DNA of 64,000 nucleotides from Brenneria alni. Its GTDB lineage: Bacteria > Pseudomonadota > Gammaproteobacteria > Enterobacterales > Enterobacteriaceae. The translations under genes were made by a program, and so were the position numbers. The stretch covers positions 1 through 64,000 of the forward strand of contig NZ_MJLZ01000010.1 of NCBI RefSeq assembly GCF_003666245.1. Direction: 5' to 3'. The notes under the pieces are model-generated. The model did no database searches. It was not told the DNA's origin and saw only the letters and a list, made by a program, of their open reading frames with translations. Of the stretch, positions 58,318-64,000 are shown in pieces; the stretch's first letter is position 1, and each line of letters starts with the position of its first letter.

Positions 58318-59166
58318 TTATTGACGCGGCAATCGTCCAACCGGCGCGATAAACGGGATATTGCTGCGCCACGGATTGATATCCAGTCCGCCACGGCGAG
58401 TATAGCGAGCGTAAACGCTAAGTTGTTCCGGCTGGCAGTAATGCATCAGATCGTTAAAAATCCGTTCAACGCACTGTTCGTGAAACTCGTTATGGTGGCG
58501 GAATGACACGATATAACGCAGCAGAGATTCCCGGTTAATACGTTTCCCACGGTAACGGATCTGGACAGATCCCCAGTCTGGTTGATGAGTAATCAGACAA
58601 TTGGATTTTAGCAGGTGGCTGACCAGCGTTTCCTCCACCTGGGTTGCATCACCCCCGGTTGACGCCAGATAGTCCGCATTGAACTGGTAGTTATCGATGT
58701 GAATATCCTCATCGTCGATACATTCGCCACTCAATCCGGCAATCGGCTGCCCCTCCAGTTCACTGAGTTTAAACAGCGTCATACTGACCCGACCTTGCGC
58801 GCAGTGGGCGAGATCGTTGATCAACGTGGCACGTACACTGTCCCAACCATCAAATACGGTTTGGTTGAAACTGTTTAAGTAAAGTTTAAAACTTTTGGAT
58901 TCAATCAGGTTCAGACTGGCGGCATCCAAATGCATTTCACCCACAGCGACCTGGGGTACGCCGTTTTTATTCAGCCAGGAAAGCTCATATAACGTCCAGA
59001 TATCTGCGCCATGAAATGGCAGAGCCTGTGGGAAGATACCAAGTGGTTCACGGTTCAAACTGCGGGGAACCGGTTGTAATAAAGCTGCATCATAGCGATC
59101 ATGATAAGGTGTCGGTTTTCCCAGCGTCAGCCCGCTCAGGGCCTGATGCTTGTCGTAAGCGGACAT
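58318..59166 (-). CDS. queF: NADPH-dependent 7-cyano-7-deazaguanine reductase
   Basis: 282 residues (E. coli 282). Reduces preQ0 to preQ1 in queuosine biosynthesis. Long-form QueF with two T-fold halves: [15 protein letters not shown] (QueF motif with substrate Glu) in the N-terminal half and the thioimide Cys in [19 protein letters not shown] in the C-terminal half. Divergent from syd. Upstream of its end a loose inverted repeat GCTGCC/GGCAGC at 58255-58287 may be a terminator. Confidence 0.97.
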   Translation of the reverse strand: MSAYDKHQALSGLTLGKPTPYHDRYDAALLQPVPRSLNREPLGIFPQALPFHGADIWTLYELSWLNKNGVPQVAVGEMHLDAASLNLIESKSFKLYLNSFNQTVFDGWDSVRATLINDLAHCAQGRVSMTLFKLSELEGQPIAGLSGECIDDEDIHIDNYQFNADYLASTGGDATQVEETLVSHLLKSNCLITHQPDWGSVQIRYRGKRINRESLLRYIVSFRHHNEFHEQCVERIFNDLMHYCQPEQLSVYARYTRRGGLDINPWRSNIPFIAPVGRLPRQ

Positions 59167-59237
59167 GCTGTTGCCTTGATGTTAGAAAATATTATGGTGT
59201 GTAGTGTAACCCGACAAACAGAATGATGAGAAAAATT

Positions 59238-59786
59238 ATGGATTATGAGGTCACTCAGGTATTGGCGGCTTTTACCCGGCGTTATGTCGAACTATGGCAG
59301 CGTGAAACGGGGCATCCACCCGCCAGTGAGGCTTTATACGGCGTACCCTCTCCTTGTGTTACTGAAAGTCAGGGAGGTGAAGTGTACTGGTTGCCACAGC
59401 CATTTTTCCCCGCTGCCGCGCTGGATGGTGTCGAGCGGGCGCTGGATATCAGCCTGCACCCGGATGTACAGGCGTTTTATACTGCTCAGTTCGCGGGCGA
59501 TATGGCGGCACAATTCGGATCGGTTTCGTGTGTGTTGCTGCAAGTCTGGAGCGAGGCGGATTTTTCCCGTATGCAGGAGAACCTGATCGGCCACCTGCTG
59601 ACACAAAAGCGCCTAAAATTGCCACCGACCTTATTTCTGGCGACAACCGACTCCGAAATGACGATGATTTCGCTCGCCAACATTTCCGGTGAAGTGATTT
59701 TGGAGGAATTTGGCACGAAAAAACATCAGGTGCTGGCTCCGACGCTGGTTGATTTTCTTTCTCAGCTCAGTCCGCTAGCGGCCTAA
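59238..59786 (+). CDS. syd: SecY-interacting protein Syd
   Basis: 182 residues from the ATG at 59238 ([20 protein letters not shown]), the start that aligns with E. coli Syd (181); the frame is open to 59223. Peripheral membrane protein that binds SecY and removes faulty Sec complexes. Conserved [24 protein letters not shown] and [21 protein letters not shown] are present. Followed by the csrB control region. Confidence 0.95.
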   Translation: MDYEVTQVLAAFTRRYVELWQRETGHPPASEALYGVPSPCVTESQGGEVYWLPQPFFPAAALDGVERALDISLHPDVQAFYTAQFAGDMAAQFGSVSCVLLQVWSEADFSRMQENLIGHLLTQKRLKLPPTLFLATTDSEMTMISLANISGEVILEEFGTKKHQVLAPTLVDFLSQLSPLAA

Positions 59787-59815
59787 TGATTAACAGTGTT
59801 TCACTTTCCACCTTG

Positions 59816-59852
59816 TGCGAGATATCTTACATTTGCTGTAAGACATCTCTCA
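59816..59852. promoter_or_regulatory. two GacA/UvrY-type boxes upstream of csrB
   Basis: TGCGAGATATCTTACA (59816-59831) and TGTAAGACATCTCTCA (59837-59852) each match the GacA/UvrY box TGTAAG-N4-CTTACA-like palindrome with two changes, centres 21 bp apart. In enterobacteria UvrY (ExpA/GacA) binds such sites far upstream of csrB/rsmB. The DNA from 59853 to about 60009 is AT-rich and probably holds IHF sites and the promoter. Confidence 0.65.
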
Positions 59853-60009
59853 TCTTTCATGTGAAAATTAGGTTTCTTTTTTATTTTTGTATTATTAATT
59901 AGATAATTAAGTATGATCATTTTCTCTTTCCATAAAGATGGCTGATAAACGTAGTCATTTACCTCTTGCCGTATCCGAACAATTAATACATCTTATTACT
60001 TAAGCTAGT

Positions 60010-60308
60010 AACCGGTTGCACTGGATTTAATTATCAGGATCAGTGATTTTTCAGGAAGAAACGAGGACACCTCCAGGAAGGAGATTGAGAGCCGAACGTG
60101 GAATGTCGGTGGGGCTGGAGCCTGAAGGAATTGAGTCATGGATGATACAGGATGGATAAGTCAGGAAGAAAGTGGGACGCCAGCATGGATTGTCGGTTAG
60201 GAAGACCACCAAGGAAAAGTTTTCAAGGATGAGCAGGGACGCAAAGGTGTAGCGGGATGGCTATAAAACGAATCGGGGGTACTGAGCAATCAGTACCCCC
60301 ATTTTTTT
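60010..60308 (+). ncRNA. csrB: CsrA/RsmA-sequestering RNA CsrB (RsmB)
   Basis: Between syd and yqcC, the E. coli csrB position. About 20 GGA motifs occur between 60020 and 60260, many as CAGGA, AAGGA or TGGAT, the CsrA-binding core. The 3' part is clearly alike E. coli CsrB: GACACCTCCAGGA near 60065 and AAGGATGAGCAGGGA near 60225. Ends at a strong terminator. By titrating CsrA/RsmA it raises exoenzyme and motility genes in soft-rot bacteria. The 5' end is set approximately; no coding frame spans the segment. Confidence 0.9.
60275..60308 (+). terminator. rho-independent terminator of csrB
   Basis: Perfect 11-bp stem GGGGGTACTGA (60275-60285) / TCAGTACCCCC (60290-60300), loop GCAA, then A and seven T (60302-60308). 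Confidence 0.95.
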
Positions 60309-60415
60309 ATTCTTTTTTTACTCCATTGTTCACCAAAATGTGGATTTTGGGCGAAACTGATATCAATGCTATGCTTTGCCGCCTACTGCCGCGGGCTACA
60401 GTCATGAGAAATTGT

Positions 60416-60769
60416 ATGAGTTTAGAGAATCGGGTTCGTCAGTCTTTGTTTGACATCGAGCGGGTATTAAAAGACAGCCCTTTCTGGCAGGTCTCTCCAC
60501 CGGAGTCCTCTGCTTTTGCCAGCGTCGAACCTTTCTGTATTGATACTATGCGAGCCGAACAATGGTTGCAGTGGGTTCTGCTGCCACGTATGTATGCACT
60601 GCTTGATAGTGGCGCGCCGTTACCCACTGAACTTGCTTTATTGCCCTATTTTGCAGAAGCGCTGGAAGGTGCGCAGTCTGATATCGAACCGATTCTGATG
60701 CGCATTGGGCAGCTTGACGCTTTGTTTGGTAATGACCCATATTCTTCTGATGAAAACAACGATGCTTGA
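60416..60769 (+). CDS. yqcC: YqcC family protein (DUF446)
   Basis: 117 residues from the ATG at 60416 (MSLENRVRQSLFDIERVLK), chosen by alignment with E. coli YqcC; the open frame extends upstream through the csrB terminator, which cannot be coding. Conserved AEQWLQWVLLPRMYALLDSGAPLP. Its stop overlaps truC by 8 bp. Function unknown; possibly an RNA-modification accessory, by linkage only. Confidence 0.93.
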   Translation: MSLENRVRQSLFDIERVLKDSPFWQVSPPESSAFASVEPFCIDTMRAEQWLQWVLLPRMYALLDSGAPLPTELALLPYFAEALEGAQSDIEPILMRIGQLDALFGNDPYSSDENNDA

Positions 60770-61532
60770 AATCATTTATCAGGATGATCATCTGGTAGCC
60801 GTCAATAAGCCAGCTGGCTGGTTGGTACACCGCAGTTGGCTGGATCGTAAAGAGAAAGTTGTGGTTATGCAGACGGTGCGCGATCAAATTGGCCGGCATG
60901 TCTATACGGTTCACCGTTTGGATCGGCCTACGTCCGGCGTACTTTTATTCGCGTTGTCCAGTGATGTGGCTCGTTTATTATCTCAGCAATTAGAACGCCA
61001 TCAGATGCAAAAAACCTACCATGCCGTGGTTCGTGGCTATGTTATGGATGAGGGCGTGATTGATTACGCCCTGACGGAAGAACTGGACAAAATAGCGGAT
61101 AAATTCGCCGACCCGGATAAGGCGCCACAGCCTGCGGTGAGTCATTACCAATCGCTGGCACGAGCGGAAATGCCTGTGGCCATTGGTCGCTACCTGACAT
61201 CACGTTATAGCCTGCTTGAACTGACGCCGCAAACGGGGCGTAAACACCAGTTGCGCCGCCATATGTCGCACATTAGCCATCCGATTATTGGCGACAGCGC
61301 ACATGGCGATCTGCGGCAGAACCGAGGTATGGACGCACATTTTTCCTGCGACAGGCTGATGTTACATGCCAGCAGGTTGCGTTTGGCGCATCCGGTGAGT
61401 GGTGATGCATTAACACTGCAAGCGCGTTGGGATGCACCGTGGCAGGGGGTAATGGCGCAGTTTGGCTGGCAGGGTATTCTCCCTGATTTTGAAAGGGTTG
61501 AGTTGCCCGCAGCGTCCGGTCAGGATAGCTAG
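60762..61532 (+). CDS. truC: tRNA pseudouridine(65) synthase
   Basis: 256 residues from the ATG at 60762 (MLEIIYQDDHLVAVNKPAGWLVHR), overlapping the yqcC end; the frame is open further but inside yqcC. RluA-family pseudouridine synthase with catalytic Asp in VHRLDRPTSGVLLFAL, and LTPQTGRKHQLRRHMSHISHPIIGD. Modifies U65 of tRNA-Ile1 and tRNA-Asp. Confidence 0.96.
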   Translation: MLEIIYQDDHLVAVNKPAGWLVHRSWLDRKEKVVVMQTVRDQIGRHVYTVHRLDRPTSGVLLFALSSDVARLLSQQLERHQMQKTYHAVVRGYVMDEGVIDYALTEELDKIADKFADPDKAPQPAVSHYQSLARAEMPVAIGRYLTSRYSLLELTPQTGRKHQLRRHMSHISHPIIGDSAHGDLRQNRGMDAHFSCDRLMLHASRLRLAHPVSGDALTLQARWDAPWQGVMAQFGWQGILPDFERVELPAASGQDS

Positions 61533-61572
61533 CATTTCATCAGGTTTTAAATAAAAAAGGGAGTCGGGAATC

Positions 61573-62028
61573 ATGGCGCAGATTGGTATTTTTGTTGGTT
61601 CGGTTTACGGAAATGCAGTACTGGTAGCCGAAGAAGCGGAAAATATCCTCAGTGAACGCGGACATGAGGTAAAAGTTTTTGAGGATGCATCGCTGGAATC
61701 ATGGCTGAGTTACCGTGATCATTATGTGCTGGTGGTGACATCAACGACGGGCCAGGGGCAACTTCCTGACTCAATTGCTCCTTTGTATGCGGCTTTACGT
61801 GAGCAGGGCGGCTATCAGCCGGAACTGCGCTATGGCTTAATTGCACTGGGCGACAGCAGCTACGAGCATTTCTGTGGCGGCGGTCATCAGTTTGATGGCT
61901 TGTTGCAGGAAATTGGCGCAAAACGCCTTGGCGACGTATTGCAAATTGATGCCATTGAAAACCCGGAACCGGAAGTGATTTCCTGCCCGTGGGTAGAACA
62001 GTGGGCGGAGTCGGTAGAAGCGCAGTAA
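61573..62028 (+). CDS. yqcA: flavodoxin YqcA
   Basis: 151 residues (E. coli 149). MioC-like short flavodoxin: FMN phosphate loop [19 protein letters not shown], isoalloxazine loops [12 protein letters not shown] and [14 protein letters not shown]. Third gene of yqcC-truC-yqcA. Suggested as electron donor for an unidentified reductase or RNA-modifying step. A hairpin CGGGAGC/GCTCCCG lies just downstream. Confidence 0.95.
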   Translation: MAQIGIFVGSVYGNAVLVAEEAENILSERGHEVKVFEDASLESWLSYRDHYVLVVTSTTGQGQLPDSIAPLYAALREQGGYQPELRYGLIALGDSSYEHFCGGGHQFDGLLQEIGAKRLGDVLQIDAIENPEPEVISCPWVEQWAESVEAQ

Positions 62029-62041
62029 TCTGAATACGAAA

Positions 62042-62060
62042 CGGGAGCGAAAAGCTCCCG
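62042..62060. terminator. hairpin between convergent yqcA and yaeH
   Basis: CGGGAGC (62042-62048) and GCTCCCG (62054-62060) around GAAAA. T-tracts are weak in both directions, slightly better on the minus strand (yaeH). Confidence 0.5.
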
Positions 62061-62088
62061 GTTCGTGCTGCATGTGATTCAGATGCTA

Positions 62089-62478
62089 TCAGCGATTTTT
62101 AGTCAGCTTTTCTAAATCAGCTTCGATTTCAGCGATTTTGTTCGATACTACACTGTCCAGATGGCGCAGATCATCGAGGATCTTACGTTTCAGATCGACT
62201 TCCACCTGCTCGTGCTGACAAATTTGATCAAGTTCATCAATGACATAACGTAGATTAGGGCTGATTTCATTGATCTCTTTATAACCCTGGCCTGAATTGT
62301 CCGCCATGATGGTTTTACGCTGGCGTGGATATTTGAATTTCACACTTTTGGCGAAAAACTCTCCCTTGTCTTTGCGAAAGTAAATTTTCAGGATGTCATT
62401 GCTGGCCTCCTGACGCAGGCTGTAGCGATCAATATCATCTGGATGGGTAATACCCAGGCTTTTCAGATTGTCATACAT
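62089..62478 (-). CDS. yaeH: YaeH family protein (DUF3461)
   Basis: 129 residues (E. coli 128), nearly identical in layout: [25 protein letters not shown], then [18 protein letters not shown] and a helical C-terminus [30 protein letters not shown]. Acidic/basic helical protein of unknown function. In E. coli it neighbours dapD, as here. Confidence 0.95.
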   Translation of the reverse strand: MYDNLKSLGITHPDDIDRYSLRQEASNDILKIYFRKDKGEFFAKSVKFKYPRQRKTIMADNSGQGYKEINEISPNLRYVIDELDQICQHEQVEVDLKRKILDDLRHLDSVVSNKIAEIEADLEKLTKNR

Positions 62479-62637
62479 AGCGCCACCTTTTTGATATTTA
62501 AAATATTCAATAATTATAGAGGGAAGCGGCCGGGTTTATCTGTGATAGCCCACGATTTTTGGGTCGGCCCGCAGAGTGGTGGGCAGGATGGCCCACCATA
62601 AGAAAATGGCGGAGTGGATAAACCCGCCGGGTTCAGC

Positions 62638-63465
62638 TTAGTCGATGGTGCGCAATAACTCATTGATACCCACTTTACCGCGGGTTTTTGCATCCACTTT
62701 CTTAACAATAACAGCGCAATACAGACTGTAGCTGCCATCTTTGGACGGCAGGTTGCCAGAGACAACCACGGAGCCGGCCGGTACGCGGCCATAGTGGACT
62801 TCACCGGTTTCCCGATCGTAAATTTTGGTGCTCTGGCCGATGAATACACCCATCGAGATGACCGAGCCTTCTTCAACGACTACCCCTTCAACCACTTCGG
62901 AGCGTGCGCCGATAAAGCAGTTGTCTTCGATGATGGTCGGGTTGGCCTGTAATGGCTCCAAAACGCCGCCAATGCCAACGCCGCCGGACAGGTGGACGTT
63001 TTTACCAATCTGCGCACAGGAACCTACCGTTACCCAGGTATCCACCATGGTGCCTTCGTCGACATAGGCGCCGATGTTGACATAAGAGGGCATGAGAACG
63101 GTATTGCGGGCGATAAATGCACCCTGACGTACGCTGGCCGGCGGCGCGACGCGAAAACCTTCGCGTTGGAAACGTTCCGCATCGTAGTCGGCGAATTTCA
63201 TTGGCACTTTGTCGTAATAGCGCGTTTCCGCGCCTTCTATCAGTTGGTTATCGTTAATACGGAAAGAGAGCAGTACGGCTTTTTTCAGCCACTGGTGGGT
63301 AACCCACTGGCCGTCGATTTTTTCAGCAACGCGCAGTGCGCCGCTATCCAGCAGACTGATAACCTGATTGACAGCTTCACGCGTGACGCTGTCTGCGCTT
63401 GCCGGAGTAATCTCGGCGCGGCGTTCGAAAGCATTTTCGATAATGTTCTGTAATTGTTGATGCAT
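62638..63465 (-). CDS. dapD: 2,3,4,5-tetrahydropyridine-2,6-dicarboxylate N-succinyltransferase
   Basis: 275 residues (E. coli 274). Succinyl-CoA-dependent step of the lysine/diaminopimelate pathway. Left-handed beta-helix built of hexapeptide repeats ([47 protein letters not shown]) after an N-terminal helical domain. The end [38 protein letters not shown] is family standard. Downstream (62521-62637) are hairpins GGTGGGC/GCCCACC and AACCC/GGGTT that may end the transcript. Confidence 0.97.
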   Translation of the reverse strand: MHQQLQNIIENAFERRAEITPASADSVTREAVNQVISLLDSGALRVAEKIDGQWVTHQWLKKAVLLSFRINDNQLIEGAETRYYDKVPMKFADYDAERFQREGFRVAPPASVRQGAFIARNTVLMPSYVNIGAYVDEGTMVDTWVTVGSCAQIGKNVHLSGGVGIGGVLEPLQANPTIIEDNCFIGARSEVVEGVVVEEGSVISMGVFIGQSTKIYDRETGEVHYGRVPAGSVVVSGNLPSKDGSYSLYCAVIVKKVDAKTRGKVGINELLRTID

Positions 63466-63494
63466 CCTGTTTTTCTCTTTCCTGATTGTGAAAA

Positions 63495-64000
63495 TTAACT
63501 CAATGGTACTTTATCGTTTGGGTTAAGGGCTTCTGTCAACCGTTCTTGCAATTTAAGGCGTAATTCCGGTTTTAATGCCCGCCTGTCGCTGTCGGCCAGA
63601 ATAAATAAATCTTCTACCCGCTCTCCGATAGTCGAAATGCGGGCGCCATGCAGCGACAGGTTAAGGTCGGCGAAAATTTCGCCAATACGGGCCAGCAGCC
63701 CAGGTTGGTCGAGGGCGCTAAGTTCCATATAGCTGCGTCTGTCCGTATGGGTCGGCAGAAAATTGACTTCGGTCGGCACGCTGAAATGACGTAATTTCGG
63801 TGAAGACCGACGGGCGCACGGATGCTGATAATCACGCTGCGTCAGCGCCTGCTCAAGAGCATAGCGCGTCATTTCGTGACGATCCTGCGCCAGTGGGCTA
63901 CCGTCAGGCTCCAACACAATGAAGGTATCCATTGCCATACCGTCACGGCTGGTGAAGATTTGCGCATCATGAACACTGAGGTTACGGCGATCCAACTCAC
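63495..64000 (-). CDS. glnD: bifunctional uridylyltransferase/uridylyl-removing enzyme GlnD, C-terminal part
   Basis: The last ~168 residues, cut by the window edge. Shows the two C-terminal ACT domains that sense glutamine: the first around [31 protein letters not shown], the second around [40 protein letters not shown]. Ends [14 protein letters not shown]. GlnD uridylylates PII proteins to report nitrogen status. An internal Met at 63995 is not the start; the true N-terminus is to the right. 29 bp upstream of dapD. Confidence 0.96.
   Translation of the reverse strand, partial: ELDRRNLSVHDAQIFTSRDGMAMDTFIVLEPDGSPLAQDRHEMTRYALEQALTQRDYQHPCARRSSPKLRHFSVPTEVNFLPTHTDRRSYMELSALDQPGLLARIGEIFADLNLSLHGARISTIGERVEDLFILADSDRRALKPELRLKLQERLTEALNPNDKVPLS

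Noticed and set aside
60257-60415. N-terminal extension of yqcC through the csrB end
   Set aside because: It would translate the csrB terminator stem; the family start is at 60416.

Overview
The window is chromosomal DNA from an enterobacterium. Gene content, order and sequence match the E. coli 62-64 min region closely: mltC-yggX-mutY, trmB-yggL-yggN, tas, ygdR, ygdQ, mutH-rppH-ptsP-lgt-thyA, ppdAB-ygdB-ppdC, recC-ptrA-recB-recD, argA, amiC, initiator tRNAs, mltA, csdL-csdE-csdA, ygdI-gcvB-gcvA, ygdD-rlmM, xni, ppnN, queF, syd-csrB-yqcC-truC-yqcA. At the right end yqcA is followed directly by yaeH-dapD-glnD, which in E. coli lie far away near 4 min. This junction, the csrB/rsmB leader and the accessory genes suggest a plant-associated member of Pectobacteriaceae (Pectobacterium or Brenneria type). 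That placement is inference; the sequence does not name the species.

Layout. 1-2790 is an AT-rich accessory segment: an IS3-family element has landed in a gene for a MazG-SLOG fusion protein, which is the third gene of an overlapping operon with two SAM methyltransferases. 2958-7509 is housekeeping (murein lysis, iron/oxidative stress, adenine glycosylase, tRNA methylation). 7767-10910 encodes a large subtilisin-type autotransporter. 10982-33354 is a conserved block for DNA repair and recombination (MutH, RecBCD), RNA decapping (RppH), PTS-Ntr (PtsP), lipoprotein and dTMP synthesis, and pseudopilins. The mutH-rppH gap carries DnaA boxes where E. coli has DARS2. 33394-36222 holds argA (with two ArgR boxes) and amiC. 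36306-37978 is a small insertion: a yellow/royal-jelly-like secreted protein plus relic DNA beside two initiator tRNA genes.

39728-50150 is a second accessory block. A seven-gene minus-strand operon encodes a peptide/opine-type ABC importer, an SDR protein, a TetR regulator and a DapA-family lyase/aldolase. It diverges from a cytoplasmic BisC-like molybdoenzyme. Together these look like an uptake-and-catabolism unit for an unknown substrate. 50199-59784 returns to conserved genes and includes the small RNA GcvB. 59787-60310 carries the GacA/UvrY boxes and the GGA-rich CsrB/RsmB RNA, the global regulator of virulence and carbon storage in soft-rot bacteria.

The most unusual item is the methyltransferase-methyltransferase-MazG/SLOG operon. 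Its enzyme logic (triphosphate to monophosphate to free base, plus methylation) would fit production of a modified nucleobase such as a methylated cytokinin, but that is a hypothesis and the third gene is broken by the IS. Coordinates come from reading the sequence; no database search was run.
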